Assembly (NCBI GenBank): GCA_903832395.1
Contig: CAILBF010000061.1
Coordinates: 1-39,512, forward strand
DNA length: 39,512 nt
Source: an uncultured Actinomycetes bacterium
GTDB taxonomy: Bacteria > Actinomycetota > Actinomycetes > Nanopelagicales > Nanopelagicaceae
Direction: 5' to 3'
The stretch's first letter is position 1. Each line of letters starts with the position of its first letter. A model generated the notes under the pieces. It worked only from the letters and a program-made list of their open reading frames with translations, ran no database searches and was not told the origin of the DNA. A program made the translations under genes and the position numbers. Shown in pieces: positions 1 through 9,796 of the stretch.

Positions 1-763
1 TGCCTGGCAGGATTGGGCTAAAGCACGTGGTGCTAAAGGTCTTGCCTACATTCTGATAAACGATGACGGCACTTTGGGTGGACCTGTTGCAAAAAATTTG
101 AGCGAGAGTGAGTGCGCAGGAATTGCCGCATCAACTGGCGCTACAGCTGGGGATGCAATCTTCTTCGCTGCTGGCGAGCGGATGGCGTCATTGAATTTAC
201 TAGGCGCAGTTCGTCTTGAAATTGGAAAGCGCTGCGGACTAATTCCCGACGGCAAGTGGGAGTTCTTATGGGTCCTCGATGCGCCAATGTTTGAGCCAAC
301 TGATAACGGCGGCTGGACTGCAGTCCACCACCCATTTACTGGACCCAAGCCTGAATTTGCTTCAACTTTTTCTAGTGATCCGGCCAACGCTTTGGCCTAT
401 GCCTATGACATTGTTTTGAATGGAACTGAACTTGGCGGAGGGTCAATCCGTATCCATGATCAGAAGATGCAGAAAGAAGTCTTCCGCGTCATTGGTTTAA
501 GTGATGAGGAAGCAGCCTCCAAGTTTGGATTTTTATTGGAGGCCTTTAATTACGGTCCACCACCACATGGCGGAATCGCCCTTGGCCTGGACCGAGTGTG
601 CGCACTATTGACGGGCTCGGATTCGATTCGCGAAGTTATTGCCTTCCCGAAGACGGCAAGTGGCGGAGATCCCTTAACGGGAGCCCCCACCCCAATTACT
701 TCGGCACAACGCAAAGAGAGCGGAATCGATGGCGCACCTAAAGCAGCGCCTCGGGTAGACTAG
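1..763 (+). CDS. aspS: Aspartyl-tRNA synthetase, C-terminal part (5' end outside window)
   Basis: Class II aminoacyl-tRNA synthetase that charges tRNA-Asp in the cytosol. Only the last ~253 residues are visible. The reading frame is open from base 2, so the gene continues upstream and the ATG at 74 in the ORF track is internal. The visible part starts in the bacterial GAD insertion ([13 protein letters not shown], then [15 protein letters not shown]). It continues with the catalytic core ([13 protein letters not shown]) and ends with class II motif 3, [16 protein letters not shown], followed by [13 protein letters not shown]. These blocks are specific to bacterial AspRS. Whether it is the discriminating or Asp/Asn non-discriminating type cannot be judged because the N-terminal anticodon domain is missing. 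The stop overlaps the -10 element of the next gene. Confidence 0.97.
   Translation, partial: AWQDWAKARGAKGLAYILINDDGTLGGPVAKNLSESECAGIAASTGATAGDAIFFAAGERMASLNLLGAVRLEIGKRCGLIPDGKWEFLWVLDAPMFEPTDNGGWTAVHHPFTGPKPEFASTFSSDPANALAYAYDIVLNGTELGGGSIRIHDQKMQKEVFRVIGLSDEEAASKFGFLLEAFNYGPPPHGGIALGLDRVCALLTGSDSIREVIAFPKTASGGDPLTGAPTPITSAQRKESGIDGAPKAAPRVD
756..761 (+). promoter_or_regulatory. Leaderless -10 element (TAGACT) for the DUF948 gene
   Basis: TAGACT lies exactly 6 nt before the ATG at 768, which places the expected transcription start on the A of the start codon. There is no Shine-Dalgarno sequence. It overlaps the aspS stop codon. No good -35 is seen. Confidence 0.55.
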
Positions 764-767
764 AACT

Positions 768-1127
768 ATGGGACCAGGCGGAATTGCAACAATTATTGCA
801 GCGTGCGGGCTGTTTATCATCGCAGTTGCAATTAGTTATGTTGTCGTTCGTGTAGGTCGTTTCATCGATGAAGCTAAATTATCGTTGAAGTCATTGACCG
901 ATGAAACCGCACCTCTCATCGAAGAGGTTCATACGACGGTGACACTTGTCAATGGCCCACTCCAAAGCATTAATCGCATCACTAAAAATGCCGAAGATTT
1001 GTCGGATAAAGTTAACGAAGCAACAAGTACATTTTTAAACAAGAAAGGCTCTGCGGTCAAAATTGCGGGCGCGCTATTATCGGCGGCTTCAATGAGTAAA
1101 GCCCGCTCGAAGAAGAAGGCTGAGTGA
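768..1127 (+). CDS. DUF948 domain membrane-anchored protein
   Basis: Small protein of 119 residues and unknown function. It has one N-terminal membrane helix (about residues 4-27, IATIIAACGLFIIAVAISYVVV) followed by a long amphipathic, probably coiled-coil segment (residues 30-95) and a basic tail (KARSKKKAE). This is the architecture of the DUF948 family, whose gene commonly sits just upstream of alaS in actinobacteria, as here. The ATG at 768 is 4 nt after the aspS stop and has no SD but a -10-like hexamer 6 nt upstream, so a leaderless transcript is likely. The gap to alaS is 9 nt. No enzymatic motif is seen; a cell-envelope structural role would be a guess. Confidence 0.8.
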   Translation: MGPGGIATIIAACGLFIIAVAISYVVVRVGRFIDEAKLSLKSLTDETAPLIEEVHTTVTLVNGPLQSINRITKNAEDLSDKVNEATSTFLNKKGSAVKIAGALLSAASMSKARSKKKAE

Positions 1128-1136
1128 TCTCGGTAC

Positions 1137-3809
1137 GTGGAATCCGCCGAGATCCGTGCGCGCTGGCTGCGCTTCTTTGAATCAGATAACCGCCAAGGTC
1201 TAACTCACACAGTCGTCCCATCGGCCTCCTTAATCGCCGATGATCCAAACCTTCTGCTCGTTAACGCGGGAATGGTTCCCTTTAAACCATATTTTCTGGG
1301 CGAAGTAACGCCACCATTTAAGCGTGCAACTTCAGTGCAGAAGTGCGTTCGAACCCTGGATATCGACGAAGTTGGTAAGACAACTCGTCACGCATCTTTT
1401 TTTCAAATGTGCGGAAACTTTTCTTTTGGAGATTACTTCAAAGAGGGCGCAATTTCGTTGGCGTGGGAGTTATTAACGCGCGCTTCTAATGATGGTGGAT
1501 ATGGTTTCGCACCTGAAAAACTGTGGGTCACTGTTTTCCTTGATGATGATGAGGCCGCAGATATCTGGCATAAGAAAATTGGTGTACCTAAAGAGCGCAT
1601 TCAACGTATGGGAATGGCCGATAACTTTTGGTCAATGGGAGTTCCCGGACCCTGTGGGCCGTGTTCTGAGATTTATTATGATCGTGGACCAGCTTATGGA
1701 AAAGATGGCGGACCGATCGCCGATGAAAACCGTTACATGGAGGTTTGGAACCTAGTCTTCATGCAAAATGAACGCGGCGTGGGTAGTGGCAAAGATGATT
1801 TCCCAATTTTGGGCGAGTTACCCGCAAAAAGCATTGACACGGGACTTGGTCTAGAGCGCATGGCCGCACTCTTGCAAGGCGTTGAAAATATCTATGAAAT
1901 CGATACAACGATGCAGATTTTAAAGAAAGCATCCGAGCTAACAGGCGTCACTTATGGCTCCTCAGAGAAGTCCGATATCTCACTGCGCGTTATTGCAGAT
2001 CATGCCCGCACATCGGCGATGCTGATCGGTGATGGAGTAACTCCCGGTAATGAGGGTCGCGGTTATGTTCTGCGACGCATGATGCGCCGCACTATTCGCA
2101 ACATGCGCCTGCTGGGATCGATGGATCCAATAATGTCAGAACTTACGGTTGCAGCAATTGGCGCAATGGGCCCGCAATATCCTGAATTAGTAAGTGATAA
2201 GAAACGTATTCTCTCTGTGAGCGTCTCTGAAGAAGAGAGCTTCTTGCAGACGCTTAAAAGTGGCACAACAATATTTGATGTTGCAAGTGCTGGCCTTAAA
2301 AAGAGTAAGAGCTCAGTTCTTCCTGGAGCCGATGCCTTTAAACTCCACGATACATACGGTTTTCCGTTCGACTTAACCCTTGAAATGGCGCGAGAAGAGG
2401 GCCTTGAAGTCGACGAAGAGGGTTTTAGACGCTTAATGAAGGAGCAAAAGGATCGCGCTAAGGCCGATTCGCGCGCGAAAAAGAGTGGCCATACCGATGT
2501 GAGCGAGTATCGAAAGATTGCCGATAAAAGCGGCAAGAGTGAATTTTGCGGATATACATCGGTAACAAGTGAGGCAACGATCACTGGAATTTTGATAGAC
2601 GGTGTTTCCTCACAGAGCGCAACTACTGATGATGAAGTCGAAATTATTTTGAATCGCACACCTTTTTACGCTGAAGGTGGCGGACAACTCGCCGATGGCG
2701 GAACGATTTCTTTGTCCAATGGCGCGGTCATTGAAATCGATGACGTTCAGACTCCCGTGCCGGGAGTCTTCGTTCACCGTGGGCGAGTAGTAACTGGATC
2801 GGTAGAACTTGGCAACGATGCTCTTGCGACAATTGACATCGAACGACGTGACGCGATTTCAAGAGCACATACTGCAACGCATATGGTGCACAAAGCTTTT
2901 CGTGAAATCTTGGGCGAGACTGCCACACAGGCAGGATCTGAGAACTCTCCTGGACGTTTCCGTTTCGATTTCCCGTCAGCCGGCGCCGTTCCAGATAGCG
3001 TCATCAATGATGTCGAATCTCGAGTCAATACACTCTTGTTAGATAACTTAGAGGTTACTGCGCAAAATATGTCTCAAGCCCAAGCTAAAGAGATCGGCGC
3101 GATGGCCCTCTTTGGTGAAAAATATGGCGATGTTGTTCGCGTCGTCAGTGTTGGAGATTGGGCGCGCGAGCTCTGCGGCGGTACACACGTATCCCGATCT
3201 GGGCAGTTAGGCGTAGTGAAATTATTGAGTGAGTCATCTATCGGCGCTGGCGTTCGCCGCGTCGAAGCGCTGGTAGGAGTAGATGCTTATAAATTTTTAG
3301 CCCGCGAACATATTCTTCTTAACTCGCTGACATCTATTATTAAGGGTGCACGTGTAGAAGAGTTGCCAGAACGGATCTCTGATTTATTAACAAAGATTAA
3401 GGATATTGAGAAGGAGCTCGCTGGCGTTCGCTCGGCCGCAGCTTTTGCTCAAGTTGGCGAAATCGCAAAGAGCGCCACAGTGATCAATGGAGTTTCAACA
3501 ATCGTCGCTGTTCTCAGCGATGGAATTTCAGGCGATGACCTTCGAAAAATTGCTTTAGAGCTACGTGCTAAGTCAGCTAACTCTGTAGTTGCGCTCATTA
3601 GCGTCAATGACGCCAAGCCCGTTTTAGTCGTTGCCGCAAGTGATGCCGCTAGAGCACAGGGCGTTAAAGCTGGAGCTCTCGTGAAAATTGGATCTACCGT
3701 CCTTGGTGGTGGCGGCGGCGGTAAAGATGATTTCGCTCAAGGTGGCGGAACCGACATTACGAAGCTAACGCAAGCATTGGACGCCATCACAGCCTCTTTA
3801 CAAGGATAA
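1137..3809 (+). CDS. alaS: Alanyl-tRNA synthetase
   Basis: Full-length AlaRS of 890 residues, cytosolic, charging tRNA-Ala and clearing mischarged Ser/Gly-tRNA-Ala. It starts at GTG 1137. The N-terminal catalytic domain shows [29 protein letters not shown] and [13 protein letters not shown] (motif 3). The editing domain carries the zinc/active-site sequence [16 protein letters not shown] and the downstream [13 protein letters not shown]. The C-terminal DHHA1 domain ends with the glycine-rich [16 protein letters not shown]. All parts are present and of usual length. It lies between the DUF948 gene and ruvX, the common actinobacterial order. Confidence 0.99.
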   Translation: MESAEIRARWLRFFESDNRQGLTHTVVPSASLIADDPNLLLVNAGMVPFKPYFLGEVTPPFKRATSVQKCVRTLDIDEVGKTTRHASFFQMCGNFSFGDYFKEGAISLAWELLTRASNDGGYGFAPEKLWVTVFLDDDEAADIWHKKIGVPKERIQRMGMADNFWSMGVPGPCGPCSEIYYDRGPAYGKDGGPIADENRYMEVWNLVFMQNERGVGSGKDDFPILGELPAKSIDTGLGLERMAALLQGVENIYEIDTTMQILKKASELTGVTYGSSEKSDISLRVIADHARTSAMLIGDGVTPGNEGRGYVLRRMMRRTIRNMRLLGSMDPIMSELTVAAIGAMGPQYPELVSDKKRILSVSVSEEESFLQTLKSGTTIFDVASAGLKKSKSSVLPGADAFKLHDTYGFPFDLTLEMAREEGLEVDEEGFRRLMKEQKDRAKADSRAKKSGHTDVSEYRKIADKSGKSEFCGYTSVTSEATITGILIDGVSSQSATTDDEVEIILNRTPFYAEGGGQLADGGTISLSNGAVIEIDDVQTPVPGVFVHRGRVVTGSVELGNDALATIDIERRDAISRAHTATHMVHKAFREILGETATQAGSENSPGRFRFDFPSAGAVPDSVINDVESRVNTLLLDNLEVTAQNMSQAQAKEIGAMALFGEKYGDVVRVVSVGDWARELCGGTHVSRSGQLGVVKLLSESSIGAGVRRVEALVGVDAYKFLAREHILLNSLTSIIKGARVEELPERISDLLTKIKDIEKELAGVRSAAAFAQVGEIAKSATVINGVSTIVAVLSDGISGDDLRKIALELRAKSANSVVALISVNDAKPVLVVAASDAARAQGVKAGALVKIGSTVLGGGGGGKDDFAQGGGTDITKLTQALDAITASLQG

Positions 3810-3817
3810 TTGCCGGC

Positions 3818-4243
3818 ATGCAACGTGGCCGCCGAATCGCATTTGATTACGGTGATGTTCGAATAGGAGTTGCGCTCTCTGATCCCGATTCAATTCTGGC
3901 ATCCCCACTGACGACGCTTGTTTCGACCGATAAGAAACTTGCGCAGTCTTTGACCAAAATTTTCGAAGAATACGAACCAATCACAATTTATGTAGGAAAG
4001 CCATCAAACATGGACGGCTCATCCGGGCCCGCTATCGAAAAAGTGAAAGCATTTTGTGCCCTCTTGGCTTCATTAACGCAGGCTCCTATTGAACTCATCG
4101 ATGAACGACTATCTACGGTTAGCGCTGCCCGGGATATGCGTTCATCTGGCATCAATGCCAAGGAGGCTAAATCTCGTATCGATCAAGCTGCTGCCGTTGC
4201 AATTTTAGAGTTCGCGATATCTATTGAAAAAAACCGTCCGTGA
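3818..4243 (+). CDS. ruvX: Putative pre-16S rRNA nuclease / Holliday junction resolvase-like YqgF
   Basis: RNase H-fold nuclease of 141 residues (YqgF/RuvX family), linked to 16S rRNA 5' end maturation and proposed as a Holliday junction resolvase. Catalytic acidic positions sit in FDYGDVRIGVALSD near the N-terminus, IDERLSTVSA in the middle and RIDQAAAVAILE near the C-terminus. Start ATG 3818 is 8 nt after the alaS stop. Its stop overlaps the mltG start (GTGA), so the two are probably translationally coupled. Confidence 0.95.
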   Translation: MQRGRRIAFDYGDVRIGVALSDPDSILASPLTTLVSTDKKLAQSLTKIFEEYEPITIYVGKPSNMDGSSGPAIEKVKAFCALLASLTQAPIELIDERLSTVSAARDMRSSGINAKEAKSRIDQAAAVAILEFAISIEKNRP

Positions 4244-5256
4244 AATTTAAACCTTTAGCGTTGGCTTTGGCCTTTGTTTGCCTTTTCACTTATGGTCTAC
4301 ATGTCGTTCGCAGTCAAAACTCATCAGCCCCGGATTTTCCAAATCGCGTTATTGCGACGGGGGAGAGCGAGGTAACGTTAGAGATTCCATCTGGGGCTAC
4401 AGGCTCAGATGTGGGGAAGATTCTCTTCGCACACGGCGTAGTTGCCTCTTCATCGGCATACTTTGCAATCGCGGTTGCCGATAAAAAATCCGAACGCGTC
4501 TCTCCCGGTAATCACCGACTTTCTCGCCGGATTTCAGCGGCACAAGCTTTAACCCAACTTCTTGATCCCGCACGGATACCTAATCTCATTAAGGTTTTTG
4601 AGGGAGCTTGGAAGAGCGAGGTTGTTGCTTCAATGATCACCTATGGTTTTACCCCAGGAGAAGTTACGAAAGCTTTTGGACAAGTAGTTCTACCAAAGGG
4701 ATTCTCAAACTCCGAAGGTCTACTCTTTCCTGCCCAATATAGTTTTCCAAAGGGCACAACAGCTTTAGCGGCAGTTCAAGCAATGGTCGATCGTTTTAAG
4801 GCCGAGCAGGTAGGTCAGGAGTTATTGAGTTCAACGGGTAAGTATGGCCCACTCCAACTTTTAACCATTGCCTCAATTGTTCAGGCCGAGAGCGATACGC
4901 AGGATTTTGAGAAGGTTGCCAGAGTAATTTTCAATCGCCTAAAGATATCCATGCCACTGCAGATGGATTCAACGGTGCACTATGTGAAAAGAGTTAGGGG
5001 CCAAATCTTTTTAAGTACCGACTCCACGCTTATTAAATCCCCATTCAATACGTACCAGCACTACGGTCTGCCTCCTTCACCCATTGGTAATCCTGGAGTA
5101 AAGGCCATGCAAGCCGCGCTTAATCCAGCCGTCGGCGACTGGCTCTATTTCATTACAGTTGCCCCAGGAGACACTCGCTTCACCGTATCCAATAGTGAGT
5201 TCAATACATGGAAATCGCTATATGAAAAGAATCGAAAGGCGGGTGCATTTAAATGA
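4240..5256 (+). CDS. mltG: Endolytic murein transglycosylase MltG
   Basis: Membrane-anchored peptidoglycan lytic transglycosylase (YceG-like, 338 residues) that cuts nascent glycan strands at the outer face of the membrane. It has an N-terminal signal-anchor (about residues 5-22, LALALAFVCLFTYGLHVV), a LysM-like region, then the catalytic YceG domain. The conserved Glu lies in LLTIASIVQAESD (E217). The first of the two glutamates often seen here (IVEKE) is Gln, as in other actinobacterial members, to my recollection. Downstream motifs ARVIFNRL, LQMDSTVHY and SPFNTYQHYGLPPSPIGNPG are intact. It starts at GTG 4240 overlapping the ruvX stop and ends overlapping the aroE ATG. Confidence 0.96.
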   Translation: MKFKPLALALAFVCLFTYGLHVVRSQNSSAPDFPNRVIATGESEVTLEIPSGATGSDVGKILFAHGVVASSSAYFAIAVADKKSERVSPGNHRLSRRISAAQALTQLLDPARIPNLIKVFEGAWKSEVVASMITYGFTPGEVTKAFGQVVLPKGFSNSEGLLFPAQYSFPKGTTALAAVQAMVDRFKAEQVGQELLSSTGKYGPLQLLTIASIVQAESDTQDFEKVARVIFNRLKISMPLQMDSTVHYVKRVRGQIFLSTDSTLIKSPFNTYQHYGLPPSPIGNPGVKAMQAALNPAVGDWLYFITVAPGDTRFTVSNSEFNTWKSLYEKNRKAGAFK

Positions 5257-6071
5257 TTAAAGCGGCCGTGCTCGGTTCACCTATTAACCACTCGCTAAGC
5301 CCATTGCTTCATACCGTTGCTTATGCCGAATTGGGTTTAGAAAGTGAGTACACGAGAATTGAAGTCAAGAGCGGTGAACTTGGAGCCTTCCTCGCGCAAT
5401 GCGATGCAGGTTGGACTGGTTTTTCATTAACGATGCCGCTCAAAGAGGAAGTTCTGCAGTTCACCGAAGATGCCACTGCCCTTGCCAAACGAATTAAAAG
5501 TGCGAACACACTTGTTCAGAAAACTTCACACTGGAGTGCAACTACGACCGACGTTACCGGTATTACCCATGCGTTGGCGGCCCACGATACTGATGCAACT
5601 GGCAACGTTCTCATAATTGGTGGAGGTGCAACTGCGCGAGCTGCGGCCGCTGCTTGCGATGGGATTGCGACAAAGATAACGATTATGAATCGATCTTTGT
5701 CTAGAGTGGCCGATCTTGCTAACGCGGTAGAAACTTCAGATTTAGAGTTTATAAGTTGGGGCGATGACAGCGCTTTCGAGTTAGCTGATTTGATTATCTC
5801 GACAACCCCTGAGGGTGCCACTGATTCACTCGTTTCATCTTTTCCACCAAAGCCTTCCGGAATCTTCTTTGAGGTCCTATATAAACCGTGGCCAACGGTT
5901 GCGGTGAGTGCGTGGAGTGATAACGGTGGCCAAATTATTGATGGCCTTGATCTTTTAATTCACCAAGCGATAGATCAAGTGAGCATATTCTCCGGTGAGA
6001 TTGTTGAACGCTCCAGCATGGCTGCGCTTATGCGTCGCCACGGATTGAAGGCATTGGCTTCATCCACATAG
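5253..6071 (+). CDS. aroE: Shikimate dehydrogenase
   Basis: NADPH-dependent reduction of 3-dehydroshikimate to shikimate, fourth step of chorismate synthesis. 272 residues. The substrate-binding domain shows GSPINHSLSPLLHTVAY. The active-site lysine lies in SLTMPLKEE, the NT dipeptide in SANTLVQ, and the Asp in TTDVTGI. The NADP-binding GGGATARAAAAAC is near residue 125. The C-terminal part has the Q in GLDLLIHQA. The start ATG 5253 overlaps the mltG stop (ATGA). It is first of the aro genes in this block. Confidence 0.97.
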   Translation: MIKAAVLGSPINHSLSPLLHTVAYAELGLESEYTRIEVKSGELGAFLAQCDAGWTGFSLTMPLKEEVLQFTEDATALAKRIKSANTLVQKTSHWSATTTDVTGITHALAAHDTDATGNVLIIGGGATARAAAAACDGIATKITIMNRSLSRVADLANAVETSDLEFISWGDDSAFELADLIISTTPEGATDSLVSSFPPKPSGIFFEVLYKPWPTVAVSAWSDNGGQIIDGLDLLIHQAIDQVSIFSGEIVERSSMAALMRRHGLKALASST

Positions 6072-6074
6072 CCT

Positions 6075-6103
6075 TCGAAAGTTAGAGTTGGCATACCTAG
6101 TCT
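6075..6103 (+). promoter_or_regulatory. Leaderless promoter before the A24 peptidase gene
   Basis: TCGAAA (6075-6080, 4/6 to TTGACA) and TAGTCT (6098-6103, TANNNT) are separated by 17 nt. The -10 ends exactly 6 nt before the ATG at 6110. No SD is present, so the transcript probably starts at the start codon. Confidence 0.6.
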
Positions 6104-6109
6104 TGACCA

Positions 6110-6556
6110 ATGATTGGTTTAATTCTCTTTGCGATTCCGATATGTATCGCCGATTGGCAGTATCGCCGGATTCCAAATATCTATTGTGCACTGATTGCAT
6201 ATGGAGTTGTCGTTGAACGGATTATTTTTGGCATTGCCTCACTATCGACCCAATTAACTGCATTACTTATTGCAGGTATCGGTCTCGCGCTTCGGATGGG
6301 GATGGGGGATGCCAAACTATTCGTGATCACTGTTTTGGCAACTAATCTCATTGATTTAGCTGCGTTATGGTATTTAGCGATATCTATATACATAGTGGCA
6401 ATTGCGCATGTTTTGCTTGTGTGGGCACATTCACGTGCGATTCCGCACAGTATTCCGATGGCTTTTTCAATATTTTTGGGAAGCGCGCTCTATTTGGCAG
6501 CGCGTAGCCATCCATTTCTGCAAGAATACGCAGATGCGTTGGTTAACAGCTGGTGA
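6110..6556 (+). CDS. Prepilin peptidase-like A24 family membrane protease
   Basis: Integral membrane aspartic protease of 148 residues that resembles the catalytic half of type IV prepilin peptidases. The first catalytic Asp lies in [12 protein letters not shown] and the second in the GxGD motif GMGDAKLF. About 5-6 hydrophobic helices are visible. The N-terminal methyltransferase domain of the classical PilD/TadV fusion is absent, giving the short stand-alone form. No pilin, tad or secretion ATPase genes lie in this window, so its substrate is not shown. The 3' end overlaps the aroC start by 23 nt. A short A24 gene between aroE and aroC is a recurrent actinobacterial arrangement. Confidence 0.85.
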   Translation: MIGLILFAIPICIADWQYRRIPNIYCALIAYGVVVERIIFGIASLSTQLTALLIAGIGLALRMGMGDAKLFVITVLATNLIDLAALWYLAISIYIVAIAHVLLVWAHSRAIPHSIPMAFSIFLGSALYLAARSHPFLQEYADALVNSW

Positions 6557-7715
6557 ATCTCACGGCCAAGCCCTGAGCGCAATTGTTGAGGGAATTCCAG
6601 CTTCTGTAAAAATTACTACGAAGGATATTGATTACCACCTAGCGCGTCGACGATTAGGTGTTGGACGAGGTGCTCGTCAAAGTTTTGAGGCCGACAAAGT
6701 AACAATTCTTGGAGGCATACGTTTAGGTTTAACACAGGGTGGACCGATTGCAATCCAAATCGCAAACTCTGAGTGGACTAAGTGGGAGAAAGTTATGTCG
6801 GCCGATCCCGTGCCGAACTCTGAAATTGAAACTTTGGCGCGCAATGCCCCTCTCACAAGACCTCGTCCTGGACATGCCGATTTAGTTGGAATGCAGAAAT
6901 ACGATCTTGACGATGCGCGACCAATTCTCGAGCGAGCAAGTGCCAGAGAGACGGCCTCGCGCGTTGCCCTTGGTGCAGTCGCGCGAAATTTTCTTGAGCA
7001 AAGTGTTGGGATTACGATTTTGTCTCATGTGCTTTCAATCGGCACAGTTCGCGTTCCAGATGGCACGGCACTTCCAGCAGCTGGAGATATGCAAAGTATT
7101 GATGCCGATCCAGTTCGATGTGCTGATGCTACGACAAGTGCGCGAATGATTACCGAGATAAAGAGTGCTCACTCGGATGGAGATACTTTAGGTGGGGTAG
7201 TGGAAGTCCTTGCCTTTAATATGCCACCTGGTCTTGGTTCACATGTTCATTGGGATCGTCGACTGGATTCACGTTTAGCTGGGGCTCTCATGGGAATTCA
7301 AGCCATTAAAGGCGTTGAACTAGGAGATGGTTTTGAAACTGCAACACGCCGAGGCAGCGTGGCCCACGATGAAATTGAAAAATCAAGCAGCGGAAAGATT
7401 GTTCGTCGAACCGATCGCGCAGGCGGTACTGAAGGCGGTATGTCCAACGGCGAAACGTTGCGCGTTCGAGCCGCGATGAAACCTATTTCAACTGTGCCTA
7501 AAGCGCTAGATACCGTAGATGTCGCAACCGGCTTGCCAGCCAAAGCGATTAATCAGCGCTCGGATGTCTGTGCAGTTCCAGCTGCAGGTGTTGTCGCAGA
7601 GGCAATGGTTGCATTGGTTTTAGCCGAAGCCGTTCTTGAAAAGTTTGGTGGAGACAGTGTTACTGAAACGAAGCGCAATTTTGAGAGCTACATGCAGAAT
7701 TTGAATTTTAAGTAG
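6534..7715 (+). CDS. aroC: Chorismate synthase
   Basis: Last step of the shikimate pathway: conversion of EPSP to chorismate using reduced FMN. I place the start at ATG 6534 ([20 protein letters not shown]), giving 393 residues, the usual actinobacterial size. The ORF track start at 6402 adds 44 residues that are an out-of-frame read of the upstream gene. Family motifs are [61 protein letters not shown] and the C-terminal [25 protein letters not shown]. It overlaps the A24 gene by 23 nt. Confidence 0.97.
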   Translation: MRWLTAGESHGQALSAIVEGIPASVKITTKDIDYHLARRRLGVGRGARQSFEADKVTILGGIRLGLTQGGPIAIQIANSEWTKWEKVMSADPVPNSEIETLARNAPLTRPRPGHADLVGMQKYDLDDARPILERASARETASRVALGAVARNFLEQSVGITILSHVLSIGTVRVPDGTALPAAGDMQSIDADPVRCADATTSARMITEIKSAHSDGDTLGGVVEVLAFNMPPGLGSHVHWDRRLDSRLAGALMGIQAIKGVELGDGFETATRRGSVAHDEIEKSSSGKIVRRTDRAGGTEGGMSNGETLRVRAAMKPISTVPKALDTVDVATGLPAKAINQRSDVCAVPAAGVVAEAMVALVLAEAVLEKFGGDSVTETKRNFESYMQNLNFK

Positions 7716-7724
7716 AGCGAATTC

Positions 7725-8225
7725 ATGCCACGCGCAATTTTGATAGGCCCACCAGGCAGCGGTAAAAGCGTCGTGGGGAAAGCTCTGTCAAAAGTGTTAG
7801 GCACTACTTTCATTGACACCGATAAGGTAATCGAAGCCCGAGCCGGAAGAAAGATTTCGGATATTTTCGTCGATGATGGCGAAGCGGTTTTTCGCGAGTT
7901 GGAGTTCGAAACTCTCGTAACGTGCCTAAAAGATGATGATGCCGTTATCTCCCTAGGGGGAGGTGCTCCTATTTCACCGCGAGCCCAAGAAGTTCTAGCA
8001 GCATCTGGCGCACCAGTAATTTTCTTAGATGTTTCACTCTCAGTTGCCGCACCGCGTGTCGGTTTTAATCGTGATAGACCCTTACTTCTTGGTAACCCAC
8101 GTGCACAGTGGCAAGCACTCTATGAAGAGCGAAAGCCTATCTATTCGAAGTTGGCGACTATGACGATACAAGCCGATGTAATGAATCCGAATGAGATCGC
8201 TACAGAGATTGCAGGGGCGCTTTAA
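7725..8225 (+). CDS. aroK: Shikimate kinase
   Basis: ATP-dependent phosphorylation of shikimate to shikimate 3-phosphate. 166 residues, normal size for an NMP-kinase fold. The Walker A motif GPPGSGKSVVGKAL is at residues 8-21, the shikimate-binding FIDTDKVIEARAGRKISDIF follows, then EAVFRELE and ISLGGGAP. The lid arginine lies in FNRDRPLLLG. The next gene starts on the base after the stop, so it is co-transcribed with aroB. Confidence 0.97.
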   Translation: MPRAILIGPPGSGKSVVGKALSKVLGTTFIDTDKVIEARAGRKISDIFVDDGEAVFRELEFETLVTCLKDDDAVISLGGGAPISPRAQEVLAASGAPVIFLDVSLSVAAPRVGFNRDRPLLLGNPRAQWQALYEERKPIYSKLATMTIQADVMNPNEIATEIAGAL

Positions 8226-9281
8226 ATGAAGAGAATTAGCGTTAGCGCCGAACGAAATTATGATGTTCAAGTCGACTGTGACTGGAGGGTTGAACTCGCC
8301 ACGTTGGTAGAAAATCGTTCGAGAATTGCCATCGTCCACACAGATGCCATGCGTGATGCCGTTGCGTTGCCTGCAAATCTTGCAGCGGAGGTTTTCTACT
8401 TCAATCTCCCCGATGGAGAGGCTGCCAAGTCATTCGAAACCATCTCTAAATTATGGAATTGGTTAGGGGCCGCTGGTTTCACGCGCTCTGATTTAATTGT
8501 CGGAATTGGAGGAGGCGCGATCACCGATGTCTCTGGTTTCGCCGCCGCTTCTTGGCTTCGAGGAATCGATTGGGTTGCAGTTCCAACGAGTATTGCCGGA
8601 ATGGTAGATGCAGCAGTTGGTGGAAAGACTGGAATCAATAGTGATTATGGCAAGAACTTAATCGGCGCATTTCACTCTCCGATTGCAGTATTGGTTGATA
8701 CATCGTGGCTATCGACTTTATCGGATCGTGATTTAGCTGCAGGAATGGCTGAAGTTATTAAGTGCGGCTTCATTGCCGACAAAGAAATATTGCGCTTACT
8801 CAAGGGGCAATTGGTGAGCACATTGCGCGCAGACTTGCCGCGGGTTGTTGCGTTGATAGAGGCGGCCGTATCAGTAAAGGCCACAGTTGTTGCCAGTGAC
8901 TTCAAAGAGAGCTTTGCCCGTGAAGTCCTTAACTACGGACACACTCTGGCGCATGCAATCGAGCTTCACAGCAAGTATTCCTTGCGACATGGCGAGGCCG
9001 TAGCGATTGGGCTTGTTTTTGCCGCCGAACTTTCAAATATTAAGGAACACCTAAATCCTGATGTGGTTGCCATGCACCGTGAAATTCTGAGTGGACTAGG
9101 ACTACCGATCTCATATCCACGTCAAGCATGGTCAGAGTTATTGCCCTTATTAGCCCTGGATAAAAAGGCTCGTGGCAAGAAACTGCGCTTTGTTGCGATA
9201 TCTGATGTAGCTCAAACAATTCGCATTGACGATGCAAATGAGAATGAACTTACTGCTGCCTATGAGAGAATTAGCTCATGA
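8226..9281 (+). CDS. aroB: 3-dehydroquinate synthase
   Basis: NAD- and metal-dependent cyclisation of DAHP to 3-dehydroquinate, second step of the shikimate pathway. 351 residues. Diagnostic blocks are DLIVGIGGGAITDVSGFAAASWLRGI, VPTSIAGMVDAAVGGKTGIN, the metal-binding Glu in MAEVIKCGF, the histidines in NYGHTLAHAIE and RHGEAVAIGLVFA, and the C-terminal LDKKARGKKLRFV. It starts directly after aroK with no gap and its stop overlaps aroQ (ATGA). Confidence 0.98.
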   Translation: MKRISVSAERNYDVQVDCDWRVELATLVENRSRIAIVHTDAMRDAVALPANLAAEVFYFNLPDGEAAKSFETISKLWNWLGAAGFTRSDLIVGIGGGAITDVSGFAAASWLRGIDWVAVPTSIAGMVDAAVGGKTGINSDYGKNLIGAFHSPIAVLVDTSWLSTLSDRDLAAGMAEVIKCGFIADKEILRLLKGQLVSTLRADLPRVVALIEAAVSVKATVVASDFKESFAREVLNYGHTLAHAIELHSKYSLRHGEAVAIGLVFAAELSNIKEHLNPDVVAMHREILSGLGLPISYPRQAWSELLPLLALDKKARGKKLRFVAISDVAQTIRIDDANENELTAAYERISS

Positions 9282-9709
9282 AGATTCTTGTGATCAATGG
9301 ACCGAATCTGGCCCGCTTGGATATTCGCGACTCTTCGATCTATGGCGATCTTAACTACGGCGAGCTCCAGAACCTTATTCAAACTGCAGCCACGAAACAT
9401 GGCTTTGAAGCCGATGTTCGACAGAGCGATGATGAAGCGACGATCATTGGCTGGTTGCACGAGGCTGCCGATAAGAAACTACCTGTCATCATTAACCCGG
9501 CCGCATTTACGCACTACTCATATGCCATTCGTGATGCCGCTGAGCTAGCAAAAGCGCCACTTATTGAGGTTCATCTATCGAACCCACTTTCGCGCGAAGA
9601 GTTTCGGCACACCTCAGTAATCGCTGGAGTGGCTAATGGAACTATCGCTGGTTTTGGTCCGAATTCTTATGTATTGGCGATAATCGCGCTTAAAAACCTC
9701 ATCGGATAA
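9278..9709 (+). CDS. aroQ: 3-dehydroquinate dehydratase, type II
   Basis: Dehydration of 3-dehydroquinate to 3-dehydroshikimate. 143 residues, the small dodecameric type II enzyme rather than AroD. Motifs are VINGPNLARLD, the catalytic Tyr in SSIYGDLNYGEL, EATIIGWLHEA, NPAAFTHYSYAIRDA, EVHLSNPLSREEFRHTSVI and GTIAGFGPNSY. The usual LG after the first motif (NLNLLG) is relaxed to NLARLD. It ends the aro run; 87 nt separate it from efp. Confidence 0.96.
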   Translation: MKILVINGPNLARLDIRDSSIYGDLNYGELQNLIQTAATKHGFEADVRQSDDEATIIGWLHEAADKKLPVIINPAAFTHYSYAIRDAAELAKAPLIEVHLSNPLSREEFRHTSVIAGVANGTIAGFGPNSYVLAIIALKNLIG

Positions 9710-9796
9710 GCGAACAAAGCACTACTCGCAAGCGGGTATCCTTAACCCCTTGCTGTCGCATCCGATAGCCGAATTTATACGAGTGGAGCTTTAATC

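Noticed and set aside
2063-2659. 198-aa minus-strand ORF inside alaS
   Set aside because: Shadow of a strongly supported gene; low-complexity Ser/Arg-rich translation with no recognisable motif.
6402-6533. 44-residue N-terminal extension of aroC in the ORF track
   Set aside because: It reads the A24 peptidase gene in another frame and has no resemblance to chorismate synthase, which starts at [11 protein letters not shown] (6534).
9710-9796. Promoter of efp (TTGCTG 9750, TTTATA 9774, or TATCCT 9737)
   Set aside because: No -35/-10 pair combines good matches, spacing and distance to the SD; left uncalled.
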